From the NCBI GenBank assembly GCA_038040445.1, contig JBBPIG010000002.1, positions 321,847-385,846 on the forward strand: 64,000 nt of DNA. The letters are read 5' to 3'. The stretch's first letter is position 1, and each line of letters begins with the position of its first letter. The stretch is from Acidobacteriota bacterium (GTDB lineage Bacteria; Acidobacteriota; Blastocatellia; UBA7656). This document shows, one piece after another, positions 27,148 to 35,318 of this stretch. The notes beneath the pieces were generated by a model that worked only from the letters and a program-made list of their open reading frames with translations, ran no database searches and was not told the origin of the DNA. The translations under genes and the position numbers were made by a program.

Positions 27148-27669
27148 GTGGACAATCTCAAAGAGATGATCAGAACCGTTCCTGATTTTCCGAAACCGGG
27201 GATCAAGTTTTACGACATCACCACGCTGCTGAAAAATGCTTACGGTCTTCGAACCACCATCGATCGCCTGGTCGAGTGCATAGATGATCCAAACATCGAC
27301 ACGGTGATAGGCATGGAGGCTCGTGGATTTATCTTCGCGCCGGCCCTCGCCTATCGTTTGAAAGCCGGGTTCGTACCGGTGCGCAAGCCGCGCAAGTTGC
27401 CGGCCGCTATCGAGTCGATAACCTACGACCTGGAATATGGCACCGACACACTCGAGATTCACAAGGACGCGATCGGCGAAGGGCATCGCGTCATAATCGC
27501 CGACGACCTGCTGGCTACCGGGGGCACGGCGCGCGCGGTCGTTGACCTGGTCGAAAGACTCGGCGGAGTCGTGGCAGGGCTCGCGTTCGTTGTCGAGCTG
27601 AACTTCTTGAAGGGGCGCGACCGCTTTCCAGGCTACAAGATTGCGTCGTTGCTCAGGTACGACGACTAG
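27148..27669 (+). CDS. apt: Adenine phosphoribosyltransferase
   Basis: 173 residues starting at a GTG behind [27 protein letters not shown] is the APRT N-terminus; the PRPP-binding motif [14 protein letters not shown] spans residues 115-128. Converts adenine and PRPP to AMP for purine salvage. Co-directional with acyP and followed by tRNA-Arg. Confidence 0.96.
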   Translation: MDNLKEMIRTVPDFPKPGIKFYDITTLLKNAYGLRTTIDRLVECIDDPNIDTVIGMEARGFIFAPALAYRLKAGFVPVRKPRKLPAAIESITYDLEYGTDTLEIHKDAIGEGHRVIIADDLLATGGTARAVVDLVERLGGVVAGLAFVVELNFLKGRDRFPGYKIASLLRYDD

Positions 27670-27727
27670 TTGATCCGCGGCATATCTAGACAGGCGAAAA
27701 GAGTATCTGTTAGTTTAGGACCGATGT

Positions 27728-27804
27728 GCTCCCGTAGCTCAGCTGCATAGAGCGTCCGCCTCCTAAGCGGAAGGTCGCGCGTTGGAGTCGCGCCGGGGGC
27801 ACCA
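27728..27804 (+). tRNA. tRNA-Arg (anticodon CCT) with C19-G56 instead of G19-C56
   Basis: 77 nt with encoded CCA. Acceptor GCTCCCG/CGGGGGC, D-arm GCTC/GAGC, anticodon stem TCCGC/GCGGA with loop CTCCTAA (anticodon CCT, reads AGG), T-stem GCGCG/CGCGC. The D-loop reads AGCTGCATA and the T-loop TTGGAGT, so the near-universal tertiary pair G19-C56 is reversed to C19-G56. The compensatory pattern argues for a functional tRNA and against a sequencing error. Confidence 0.93.
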
Positions 27805-27842
27805 TTTAAACTTCCGCGAAACTCCCTGATCCCAGGAAACAA

Positions 27843-28616
27843 ATGTCAAACCCCCTATTCGATCTAACCGGCAAAGTGGCAATTGTCACCGGTTCAACAA
27901 AGGGCATCGGACGAGCGATCGCCGAGGCGTTGGCGCGCGCCGGCGCCAACGTCGTCATCTCGAGCCGGAAGGCCGACAATTGCGAAGAAGTCGCCAACGC
28001 CATCAAGGCTGAAGCTCTCGACGCAACGGCCATCCCCTGCCACATCGGCAAGCGAGAGGACGTCGAGCATCTCGTCTCTGAAACCAGGAAGCGTTACGGC
28101 AAGATCGACGTGCTGGTGTGCAACGCAGCCGTCAATCCCTACTACGGCCCGATGTCCGGCTTGAGCGATGATGCGTTCACCAAGGTCATTGACTCAAACG
28201 TCCGCAGCAACGTCTGGCTCTGCAACCTGGTGATTCCGGAGATGGCCGGGAGAAAAGATGGCAGCGTGATCGTCGTTTCGAGCATCGGTGGGCTCAGAGG
28301 CTCGCACCATCTCGGTATCTATGCCATTTCGAAGGCCGCCGATTTTCAGTTAGCGCGAAACCTGGCTGTCGAATGGGGGCCGCAAAACGTCCGGGTCAAC
28401 TGCATCGCGCCGGGACTTGTCCGCACCGACTTCGCTCGCGCGCTGTGGGAGAATCCGGAGTTGTTGGCCAAGGCTGAAGCGGCTACTCCGCTGCGCCGCA
28501 TCGGCGAGCCTGATGACATCGCCGGAGCCGCGGTTTTTCTTGCATCGCGCGCCGGCAATTGGACGACGGGCCAGGTGATTGTGATCGACGGCGGCGTGAC
28601 CATCGGCCCAGGTTGA
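27843..28616 (+). CDS. Short-chain dehydrogenase/reductase
   Basis: 257 residues. Nucleotide-binding TGSTKGIGRAIAEAL (Gly-rich), CNAAVNPYYGP (NAG-like motif with Ala), catalytic Ser in VVSSIGG, and YAISKAA (Y-x3-K). Classical SDR of the FabG-like group that oxidises or reduces a hydroxyl/ketone with NAD(P)(H). It is followed without a gap by the thioredoxin-fusion gene and then the UGSC selenoprotein, so it probably belongs to that operon. Start ATG after CAGGAAAC. Confidence 0.93.
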   Translation: MSNPLFDLTGKVAIVTGSTKGIGRAIAEALARAGANVVISSRKADNCEEVANAIKAEALDATAIPCHIGKREDVEHLVSETRKRYGKIDVLVCNAAVNPYYGPMSGLSDDAFTKVIDSNVRSNVWLCNLVIPEMAGRKDGSVIVVSSIGGLRGSHHLGIYAISKAADFQLARNLAVEWGPQNVRVNCIAPGLVRTDFARALWENPELLAKAEAATPLRRIGEPDDIAGAAVFLASRAGNWTTGQVIVIDGGVTIGPG

Positions 28617-28631
28617 GTGTGGATCGACGCT

Positions 28632-30221
28632 ATGCTTGAAACCGGTCAACAGGCTCCGAGCTTCTCTCTCACACGGCTGGATGGAAAAGCGTCTGAGTTT
28701 GAGAGTGGCCGTCAATCGAAGCCGCGCCTCGTTGTGTTTTTCGAGACGGATTGCCCGACCTGCCGGTTGACGATTCCTTATCTCAATCGCCTCTCGCGCG
28801 AGCTTGGCGAGGCATCGGACATTCTCGGCATATCTCAAGACGGTGAGCACCCGACGCGAGAGTTGGTCGAGCAAGCTCCGATAGAATTTCCGGTCGCGCT
28901 TGATCACGGCCTCAACGTCAGTAAGATTTATGACCCGGTGGCGGTGCCAACACTCTTCCTCATCGGCAGCGACGGCCACATCCTTCAAACTCTAAGCGGC
29001 TTTGATAAGCGCGCCTTGAATGAAATCGCGACGGCGATGGCCGGCGAACCACTCACAATAGCCGAGCCCTTCGACGGCGCGCCCGATACCAAGTTCGGAT
29101 GCACGTCCCGGCATCTTGAAGCTGGCTCCGAAGGGGACCTCGCAGCCGCAGCGAACCCTTACATCAAGCGAGCCGCGCGCGCTACGCGCATCGAGCTGGA
29201 CGACTCGATCGACCCTTTCGAGTACTGCATGGCGTTTGGCGATCCGCTGCCGGTGATTCCGCCGACCGTCGATCGAGTCGAGCGCATGCTCGCAGCCGCC
29301 TCGCCGTCGCCAGATGAAGTTATCGGGCTGATTCCGCCCAACTACGGAGCGGCAACCGTGGAAAAGATCGCCGCCAACGCAGTGATGGCAGGTTGCAAGC
29401 CAGAGATGATGCGCGTATTGATTCCGCTGGTGCGAGCCGTGTGCGATGAGCGCTTCAACATTCACGGTGTGCAGGCGACCACTCATTTCGCCGCGCCGCT
29501 CGTGATAGTCAACGGGCCGATTCGCGGCGAGCTGGGCTTCGCTTGTGCAAGCAACGTCTTCAGCAACGTCGCTCGCGCGAACAGCACGCTGGGCCGCGCG
29601 CTGCAGTTGGTATTGACCAATCTGGGAGGCGCGCGACCCGGCGAGATCGATATGTCCACGCTCGGAAACCCGGGCAAGTTCTCCTACTGCATCGCCGAAA
29701 ACGAAGAAGAGAATCCGTGGTTGCCTTTGCACGTCGAAATGGGTTTCAGGCGCGAGCAGAGCACCGTGACCCTGTTCGCCGCTGAACCGCCGCACGGTGT
29801 AAGCGAACATATGGCGCGTGAGGGAAAACAGATCTTGAAGGCAATCAGCCGCGCGCTTGCGACGGTGTGGTCATATCGGGTATGCGCGGGCGTCGAGGCG
29901 CTGGTAGTGCTTTGCCCCGAGCACGTGAAGACGCTTCATCGCGACGGCTTCACCAAGCAAGCCGTGCGCGAGTTCCTATTTGAGAACACCGGCATTCCGA
30001 TTCGAGACTATCAACACGGCGCAGGCGAAGGGACTCAGTATGTGAAGCTCTACAGGCAGGCAGTGATCGACGGCGAGCCCTGCTACTTGAAGTTTCCCGA
30101 CCGCGCGGCAATCAAGCTCGTGGTCGCCGGGGGAACCGCCGGCAAGTTTTCGGCGGTGATCGGCAGTTGGGCAGCCGGCCCAAGAGGAAGTCAGATGGTT
30201 ACGTACCCAATTGCGGTATAG
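28632..30221 (+). CDS. Thioredoxin-like domain fused to a large unknown domain (UGSC selenoprotein partner)
   Basis: 529 residues from ATG; a GTG five codons upstream abuts the SDR stop and is possible. Residues 1-~150 form a redoxin/TlpA-type fold with DCPTCRLTIPYL (CxxC at about 41-44) and VAVPTLFLIG with the cis-Pro. The remaining ~370 residues (from about FEYCMAFGDPLPVIPPTVDRV) are a separate conserved-looking domain with several Cys (GCKPEM, YCIAENEEENPW, CPEHVKTLH). I do not recognise its function. The position before the UGSC gene and the redox N-terminus suggest the two proteins work together, perhaps with the CxxC reducing the Sec or Cys centre. Cytosolic: no signal peptide. Confidence 0.75.
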   Translation: MLETGQQAPSFSLTRLDGKASEFESGRQSKPRLVVFFETDCPTCRLTIPYLNRLSRELGEASDILGISQDGEHPTRELVEQAPIEFPVALDHGLNVSKIYDPVAVPTLFLIGSDGHILQTLSGFDKRALNEIATAMAGEPLTIAEPFDGAPDTKFGCTSRHLEAGSEGDLAAAANPYIKRAARATRIELDDSIDPFEYCMAFGDPLPVIPPTVDRVERMLAAASPSPDEVIGLIPPNYGAATVEKIAANAVMAGCKPEMMRVLIPLVRAVCDERFNIHGVQATTHFAAPLVIVNGPIRGELGFACASNVFSNVARANSTLGRALQLVLTNLGGARPGEIDMSTLGNPGKFSYCIAENEEENPWLPLHVEMGFRREQSTVTLFAAEPPHGVSEHMAREGKQILKAISRALATVWSYRVCAGVEALVVLCPEHVKTLHRDGFTKQAVREFLFENTGIPIRDYQHGAGEGTQYVKLYRQAVIDGEPCYLKFPDRAAIKLVVAGGTAGKFSAVIGSWAAGPRGSQMVTYPIAV

Positions 30222-30295
30222 ACCGCGGATCAGACGGATTTGACCGATCTACACAGATCCGTGCCAAATCTGTCTGATCCGTCTAATCCGTGGTC
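30221..30295. repeat. Foldback element, ACGGATT family
   Basis: GACCGCGGATCAGACGGATT is countered by AATCCGTGGTC and GTCTGATCCGTC around a ~25-nt loop; about 20 of 25 positions pair. It fills the 96-bp gap between the thioredoxin-fusion stop (30221) and the ribosome site of the UGSC gene. Same family as the element at 34581-34685 (GTGGTCTAT / ATAGACCACGGAT). Confidence 0.8.
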
Positions 30296-30317
30296 GATTG
30301 TTTCTGATGGAGGTGAA

Positions 30318-30848
30318 ATGCCAACAACCCTTGTGAACCCGCTCGACGAAACCCCGCGCGTGTTTTCGAAGCCGGCAGCACGGCTCAGTAGCCTGAGCGG
30401 CAAAACGATCGGGCTGCTCGACATAAGCAAGCCCGGCGGCAGCGTCTTCCTCGATCACCTCGAGCGGTTGTTGAAGCAGCGTTACGGCGTCGCCGAGATC
30501 GTTCGAGCTATGAAGCCTACCTTCACCAAGCCGGCGCCTGACGCGGTGATCGCAAAATTCCTCGACGCGAAATGCGACGCGGTGATCGAGGCGCTCGCCG
30601 ATTGAGGCTCGTGCACAACGTGCAGTTTGCACGATTCGACAAAGCTCGAGAGCCTTGGAATCCCGTCGGTGCCTGTGGCAACCACCGAGTTCGTGACCGC
30701 TGCTCGCGCGCAAGCCAGCGCGCTCGGCAGATCAGACCTTGATGCGGTCTACGTCGCGCACCCAATTCAGGATCAGACGAAGGAAGAGATCGAAGGAAAA
30801 GCGGAAGCTGTTCTCGAAGAGATTGCGAGACGGCTCATCAACGGATAG
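30318..30848 (+). CDS. UGSC-motif selenoprotein (in-frame TGA = selenocysteine 96)
   Basis: 176 residues if TGA at 30603-30605 is read as Sec. Starts at an ATG behind GATGGAGGTGAA. The frame before the TGA (SGKTIGLLDISKPGGSVFLDHL..PDAVIAKFLDAKCDAVIEALAD) continues in the same frame after it as U-GSCTTCSLHDSTKLE..VPVATTEFVTAARAQA, giving the signature D-U-G-S-C with C99 and C102. This matches the UGSC-containing selenoprotein family first noted in environmental sequence surveys; function unknown. It resembles the Sec site of GrdB-like proteins in being followed by a Ser/Thr-rich turn. A stem-loop fitting a bacterial SECIS begins 3 nt after the TGA. Split annotation as two short frames would miss it. 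Confidence 0.9.
30606..30637 (+). promoter_or_regulatory. Bacterial SECIS-like hairpin
   Basis: TCGTGCA (30609-30615) pairs with TGCACGA (30628-30634); after a bulged C, AAC pairs with GTT and the apical loop is GTGCA. The GU-containing loop starts 14 nt after the TGA, within the spacing expected of bSECIS elements that recruit SelB. It lies inside the coding sequence. Confidence 0.8.
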
Positions 30849-31029
30849 TGACGCCAAAAACATCGGAATGACCTCTGCTGGGCGAGATGGCCGACAGCGT
30901 AGATATGGTCGAGAAGTTCGCCGTCCAGCGCAACGATCAACGCAAGGTCGGCAACCTCTGGGCTATCAACTCGCTAGGTGCGCCGGCACTTCTCCTAAGT
31001 AAGCTCGCCTCAGGGGGCAGCATCGCAGA

Positions 31030-31182
31030 CTAGCTTCTTGAACAACGAGACCGAAATGATCGTTGTGGAGAGACTATCCATTCGATGTCTGGCTGGGCGG
31101 TGACGAAGACAATCACAGCCTCGGGGTCTTTGTTTTTCAAGGCAGCCGAGACCAGCACGTTGGTATCGATAATGACCTTCAT
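31030..31182 (-). pseudogene. Truncated PIN-domain toxin
   Basis: MKVIIDTNVLVSAALKNKDPEA..PDIEWIVSP is the N-terminus of a PIN-family ribonuclease toxin, with the first catalytic Asp in IDTNV. After about 38 residues the frame degenerates and stops at codon 51, so most of the domain (normally ~135 residues) is missing. It overlaps the antitoxin-like gene by ATGA, the usual coupling of such pairs. Confidence 0.75.
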
Positions 31183-31421
31183 CGCCCAGCCCGGTAAGCC
31201 TCTATTTCAGCAGCGATTTCATCCTCGCTTATCGCCTTCGCTTGCGGCAGGGCCTGAGTCTCTTTGAGCAACGCCTGCAAACCGCGAACTCGCTCTTCCA
31301 ATTCGCCGTTGTCTTGAGCAATCACGACGACCTCGACCACCTGACCTTGCTTGAATGGCAGATCGGTAAGGACGAGGCTCTTCGGGTCTTTGATCGTGAC
31401 GTACTTCTTGTATGCGGTCAT
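31179..31421 (-). CDS. Small antitoxin-like protein paired with truncated PIN toxin
   Basis: 80 residues starting at the ATG behind GGGAGGATATA. MTAYKKYVTIKDPKSLVLTDLPF is a short beta-rich N-terminus, followed by QGQVVEVVVIAQDN and an acidic helical tail (ISEDEIAAEIEAYRAGR). I recognise the type as a small protein preceding PIN toxins, not a named family. Its stop codon overlaps the toxin start (ATGA). The toxin being broken, the antitoxin may be a survivor of a decayed pair. Confidence 0.7.
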   Translation of the reverse strand: MTAYKKYVTIKDPKSLVLTDLPFKQGQVVEVVVIAQDNGELEERVRGLQALLKETQALPQAKAISEDEIAAEIEAYRAGR

Positions 31422-31570
31422 TATATCCTCCCGTTCTAGCTGCGACACGGCAGATTATACTACTTGCCTACCAAACTTCGATGCGTTGTTGTCGCCCTCG
31501 ATCCAGAATCAGACAAAAGAAGGTCCAGGCTCATGCGAAGGCGGCACCCGATGAGATCGCCAGGAACTCT

Positions 31571-31624
31571 GTCACCAACGCAGAACCACAGGAAGGCGTG
31601 TGTATCGAGCAAGATTCTCGTCAG
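31571..31624 (-). pseudogene. VapC toxin fragment
   Basis: Reading leftwards from the Phd stop, the frame gives TRILLDTHAFLWFCVGD, the N-terminal strand and first Asp of VapC. There is no ATG (CTG at the expected place), and the homology stops after about 17 residues. Relic of a Phd-VapC pair. Confidence 0.6.
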
Positions 31625-31836
31625 GAGTATTCTTCAAAGTCCTTTAGCGGCTCGTCAAAATCATCAGCCATTGTGATCAGGCCTTTGCCGCTACCGAACT
31701 GCGGGCGAGGCTTAGCGTTTTGAAGCGGCACGAGTCTGACGCGAGTCTGGTCGTCTTTTGTTATGACAATCTGCTCTCCCTTAACCGCAGCGTCTATGAG
31801 CTCGGGCAGATGATCCTTAACACGACTCGATGCGGT
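31621..31836 (-). pseudogene. Phd/YefM antitoxin remnant
   Basis: RVKDHLPELIDAAVKGEQIVITKD and the following VRLVPL are typical of Phd/YefM antitoxins, ending in an acidic tail DDFDEPLKDFEEYS. The normal MKxVxxxEAK start is missing: upstream in-frame sequence is foreign, and the preceding short secreted-protein fragment runs into it in another frame. The cognate VapC follows as a 17-residue fragment. Probably not functional unless an unusual start is used. Confidence 0.65.
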
Positions 31837-32009
31837 GTGAGTTTCAGAGGGCGCGAATCGACATCGTCGGGTTGCTCGAGGACAATATCGGGCGGTTCGG
31901 CGGAAACCGACACCTGGCAGAACAGTGTCGGAGCACAAAAGACTATCAAGCTGAGCGCAACCGCCGCGAGCCCAATAGATTTTGCTTTCGCCGCGATGGT
32001 TTTTTTCAT
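31794..32009 (-). pseudogene. N-terminal fragment of a secreted protein joined to antitoxin remnant
   Basis: MKKTIAAKAKSIGLAAVALSLIVFCAP looks like a genuine signal peptide, followed by ~25 residues (PPDIVLEQPDDVDSRPL). It then reads out of frame into the Phd remnant and stops. The junction suggests a deletion or insertion fused two loci. Confidence 0.5.
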
Positions 32010-32057
32010 CCCTCTGGAAACTGATTGGCAGCGTTGCGACTTCTGAAAGGCTGGCGG

Positions 32058-32630
32058 TTACTTTCTTATCAGGTTTTCGGGCACCTCGGGAACGGCGATG
32101 AAGGGAAGGTTTCGGTATATCTCGCCTACATCCAAGCCATACCCGACCACAAAATGATTCGGGATCGTGAAGCCGATGTATTTCGCATCGATCGCAATCT
32201 CGTGACGCTCCGGTTTGTCCAACAATGCCGCGATCGCCAGTGAGCTCACTTCGCGCGAGCGGAAGATGTTCGCCATGTAGTTCAAGGTCAATCCGGTGTC
32301 GATTATGTCTTCGACCACCAGCACGTCCTTGCCTAAGAGGCTCACGTCGAGGTCCTTCGTGATTCTCACCTCGCCCGACGATTTGGTCGACGCCCCGTAG
32401 CTGGATATGCCGATGAAATCGACGGACAGCGGCAAATCAATTGACCGCATTAAGTCTGACAGAAACACACATGCGCCCTTGAGCACGCCTACAAGATGAA
32501 GGTTCTTGCCTGTGTAGTCGCGGGTGATCTGCTGGCCCATCTCGCGCACACGCGCCTGCAGCGGCGCAACGTCGATCAGGACTTTCAGATTCGGGTCGTT
32601 CATGAAGGAGGCGCGTTCGGTAGCACTCAT
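32058..32630 (-). CDS. hpt: Hypoxanthine phosphoribosyltransferase
   Basis: 190 residues from the ATG behind GAGGAG; the frame extends further upstream, but that part overlaps a repeat element. LHLVGVLKGACVFLSDLMRSI, DFIGISSYG and the PRPP motif VLVVEDIIDTGLTL are diagnostic. Salvages hypoxanthine (and guanine) to IMP/GMP. A foldback element of the GTTCAGAG family fills its promoter-side gap. Confidence 0.95.
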   Translation of the reverse strand: MSATERASFMNDPNLKVLIDVAPLQARVREMGQQITRDYTGKNLHLVGVLKGACVFLSDLMRSIDLPLSVDFIGISSYGASTKSSGEVRITKDLDVSLLGKDVLVVEDIIDTGLTLNYMANIFRSREVSSLAIAALLDKPERHEIAIDAKYIGFTIPNHFVVGYGLDVGEIYRNLPFIAVPEVPENLIRK

Positions 32631-32680
32631 TTGTGGGCTCCTCGAAACCGGATTTGAATTCGTTGTGCGTGGAATATAGC

Positions 32681-32908
32681 AAAGGCAAAGAGCAAAGAGC
32701 AAAAGGTTCAGAGTTCAGGGTTCAGGGTTCGGAGTTCAGGGTTCAGAGTTCAGGCTCTAGCCTGGTTGTGCGTCGCAGGAGGAGGGTACTACCAGGCTAA
32801 AGCCTGAACTCTGAACCCGGAACTCTGAACCCGGAACTCTGAACCCAGAACTCTGAACCCTGAACTCCGAACCCTGAACTCCGAACCCTGAACTCCGAAC
32901 CCTGAACC
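32681..32908. repeat. Foldback element with expanded GAACTCTGAACCC tandem arm
   Basis: Left arm 32705-32765 (GGTTCAGAGTTCAGGG.. to CTAGCCTGG) is complementary to the right arm 32792-32908. The right arm is longer, built from repeated ~15-nt units of the kind GAACTCTGAACCC. The core GCTAAAGCCTGAACTCTG recurs at 53492-53513. A GCAAAGA repeat (32681-32703) flanks the left arm. Confidence 0.9.
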
Positions 32909-32962
32909 ATTTGCGTTTGTGCTACACTGCGTCGGAAATCAATCTGTGAGGATGGCTCACCG

Positions 32963-34516
32963 ATGAAACAAACTCTCATTTCGTTTCTCTTTCTCGCGAT
33001 CACCGCGACCGGTCAGCTAAGCGCGGTTGCGCAGCAGATTCCCTTCTTGTCGGAACTGTTTTCGCGCTACGAAGAGTTCAATCGGCTGTACACCGAGAAA
33101 CGCCGCGCCGGGGCGAGCCTCTCTGGCGTTGAACCGATTCGCAAGCGAGGCGAGGAAGCTTTTAAGCGCGGCAACATTCCCGGCATCCTCGAAGCGATAG
33201 CCGAAGCTCAAGCGCTTCTCGCCGGTAAGAAGTGGGACGAGCGTCAGAAGTTTATCGCTTCGCTCACGCTGGAAACCGATCGTCTGGTCGTCGAGCCGAA
33301 TCAAACGCTGCAGGTGTCGCTCACTCGAATGTTCCCGGCGAGCATCGACAAAGCTCTTGCATCCGCGGCAACGGTAACGTTCGTCATCGTCTCCGGCGAA
33401 GCTGCTTCAAAGCCCGCCGAAGCACCGGCGGCGCCGGCTCTGTCACAGCGGCTGCTCATTGCCGAACGGCTGAGCATCGCGGAAACCAGCAGCAACTCGG
33501 CTCGCCGTCTGTTGCTGCCGGATGGCGTTTACCAGGTGGTCGCGCTAGTCGAAGCAGGAGGTCAGAAGATCGCCGAACTCAAGCGGCAGATTTACGCGAT
33601 CAGCGACTTCAACGACAGCATCTCTCAGATGTCGAAAGCGATCTCGGGCATCAAGAGTTCATCTGACTCGAAGGTGAAAGCGATTGCGGCCCTGGTTGCC
33701 ACGCCCGAGTTTCAGCTTCAGCGGCTTGCACAGTTGAACGGGACCAGAGGCGAGGTCGATATCAATCCGAATCAGGAAATCGATCGCATCGAGTCGGAAC
33801 TTTCGGCGCTTGCGAAGGGACGGGACCCCTTTGCCTCGGAGCGCGGTGAAGTCGAGCGCGCCTATCAAGCTTCCGACAACAAGCTGGTGCCTTATCGCGT
33901 TTATGTTCCGAAGAGCTACGACGCCGCGAGTCCGAAGCCGCTGGTCGTGATGCTACACGGGGCCCTTGGCGACGAGCGCTATTACTTCAGCGGGCTCTTT
34001 GATCCGGCCGTCATGAAAAGCGAAGCTGAACGGCGCGGCTACATTCTGGCAGGCGTGAATGGAAGAAGCCGGTTTCCCGCGTACAGCGGTCCCAGCCAGG
34101 AAGACGTGTTTGAAGTCATCAACGCCGTGAGTCGCGATTACAAGATCGATCCTTCGCGAATATACCTGACCGGCCACTCGATGGGTGGATTTGGGGTCTG
34201 GCTTGTTGCGTCGAGCAAGCCTGACAAGTTCGCCGCGGTCGCCGCCGTCTCAGGCGGGCCGCCGGTGCAGGGCGATGCATTGACTGCGCTCTTGGAAAAG
34301 ATGAAAAGCTTGCCGGCGATTATAGTTCATGGAGCGCAAGACGGGATAGCGCCCGCGCAGCTTTCGCGCACCATGGCGGCGGCCGCTGAGAAAGCGGGCC
34401 TGAAGGTTAGCTACGTGGAGGTTCCTGATGGCGACCACCTAAGCGTGGTGGCTTCGTCGTTCCCGGCCGTGATGGATTTCTTCGACAAGAATGTGAAGTC
34501 GCCCGCCTCGAAATGA
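32963..34516 (+). CDS. Secreted alpha/beta hydrolase (PHB-depolymerase/phospholipase-like)
   Basis: 517 residues. Signal peptide to about LSAVAQQ. The first ~300 residues are helical, unrecognised and probably a partner or regulatory domain. The C-terminal ~220 residues are an alpha/beta hydrolase: LVVMLHGALGDERYY (oxyanion region), TGHSMGGFGVWL (nucleophile Ser), IIVHGAQDGIAP (Asp) and DGDHLSVV (His). Resembles PHB-depolymerase and predicted phospholipase families; substrate unknown. Start ATG after GAGGATGG. Confidence 0.8.
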   Translation: MKQTLISFLFLAITATGQLSAVAQQIPFLSELFSRYEEFNRLYTEKRRAGASLSGVEPIRKRGEEAFKRGNIPGILEAIAEAQALLAGKKWDERQKFIASLTLETDRLVVEPNQTLQVSLTRMFPASIDKALASAATVTFVIVSGEAASKPAEAPAAPALSQRLLIAERLSIAETSSNSARRLLLPDGVYQVVALVEAGGQKIAELKRQIYAISDFNDSISQMSKAISGIKSSSDSKVKAIAALVATPEFQLQRLAQLNGTRGEVDINPNQEIDRIESELSALAKGRDPFASERGEVERAYQASDNKLVPYRVYVPKSYDAASPKPLVVMLHGALGDERYYFSGLFDPAVMKSEAERRGYILAGVNGRSRFPAYSGPSQEDVFEVINAVSRDYKIDPSRIYLTGHSMGGFGVWLVASSKPDKFAAVAAVSGGPPVQGDALTALLEKMKSLPAIIVHGAQDGIAPAQLSRTMAAAAEKAGLKVSYVEVPDGDHLSVVASSFPAVMDFFDKNVKSPASK

Positions 34517-34580
34517 AATGAGGTAATACTAGTGACTTGCAACAGCCTTTCGGTAGCGATCAAATGGGTACGAAATCGGT

Positions 34581-34685
34581 GCGAATCCGTCAAATCGGTG
34601 TGATCGGTGGTCTATGAGTTCGTGTAACAATCGCATTCCCATCGGTGTATAGACCACGGATGACACTGATTCGACCGATTTGCGC
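34581..34685. repeat. Foldback element, AATCGGT/ACGGAT family
   Basis: 34581-34615 (ending GTGGTCTAT) and 34649-34685 (starting ATAGACCACGGAT) form imperfect arms built from AATCGGT/ATCCGT units. It lies between the secreted hydrolase and the NUDIX gene and belongs to the same family as 30221-30295. Confidence 0.75.
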
Positions 34686-34742
34686 GGATACTGCACTAGT
34701 GAAGCGCATGTTACAGGCCATTAGAAACTCAACCAATACCCA

Positions 34743-35318
34743 ATGTACGTCTCCTCTGAAATCATTGTCGAGCTGGAAAAGAAATATGGACAGCCGGAGG
34801 AGCTTTCCCTCGCGTACGAAATGAACGAACGCGAGTTCGAGATCGTGCGCGGCAGCCAAAAGCACGGCCGGGCTCACGATGTGACTCTGTTCATAATAAA
34901 GGATGGCCGCATTGCCGTCATAAAAAAGCCGATGTATCCGCCAGGCGCATACCGCGCTCCGTCGGGAGGAATTGAGCCGGGCGAGCGGTTTGAAGAAGGA
35001 GCGCTGCGCGAGGCACACGAGGAGACCGGTCTGGTAGTCTCACTCGAAAAGTACATCGTGAGAGCGCGGGTGAGGTTTTCTCACGATGGTGGGTTAATCG
35101 ACTGGACCACTCACGTTCTTACGGCAAGTCAGATCGGAGGCGAGCTTCAGCCGATCGACACCCGCGAGATTGCCGAGGCGCGCTATGCGACGGTCGATGA
35201 GCTGAACGGCGGCATCAGAGACGCGTTGCTTGCAAGCGGCTCAACAGGTCTGAGATATCGATCAGAGTTGAACGACGTCGTGATGCGCAAATTGAGTGAA
35301 GAAGGCGTAGTGTCCTAG
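34743..35318 (+). CDS. NUDIX hydrolase
   Basis: 191 residues. The Nudix box is intact: GGIEPGERFEEGALREAHEETGL fits G-x5-E-x7-REUxEExGU, so Mg-dependent hydrolysis of a nucleoside diphosphate derivative is expected. About 60 residues precede the fold, and the substrate cannot be inferred. The Shine-Dalgarno is poor. The stop codon TAG is inside the left arm of a foldback element. Confidence 0.9.
   Translation: MYVSSEIIVELEKKYGQPEELSLAYEMNEREFEIVRGSQKHGRAHDVTLFIIKDGRIAVIKKPMYPPGAYRAPSGGIEPGERFEEGALREAHEETGLVVSLEKYIVRARVRFSHDGGLIDWTTHVLTASQIGGELQPIDTREIAEARYATVDELNGGIRDALLASGSTGLRYRSELNDVVMRKLSEEGVVS

Noticed and set aside
30606-30848. Independent small gene after the TGA of the UGSC frame
   Set aside because: Same frame as the upstream part, no ribosome site, and together they give the UGSC signature.
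30849-31029. Further gene between the selenoprotein and the PIN relic
   Set aside because: Only short frames with no motif; probably decayed sequence.
32681-32908. Possible CRISPR array (regular short repeats)
   Set aside because: Repeats run without unique spacers and the opposite arm is complementary; no cas genes nearby.
32797-33003. 68-codon frame rich in GSEF/RVRSSGF repeats
   Set aside because: It is only the translation of the GAACTCTGAACCC tandem repeats.
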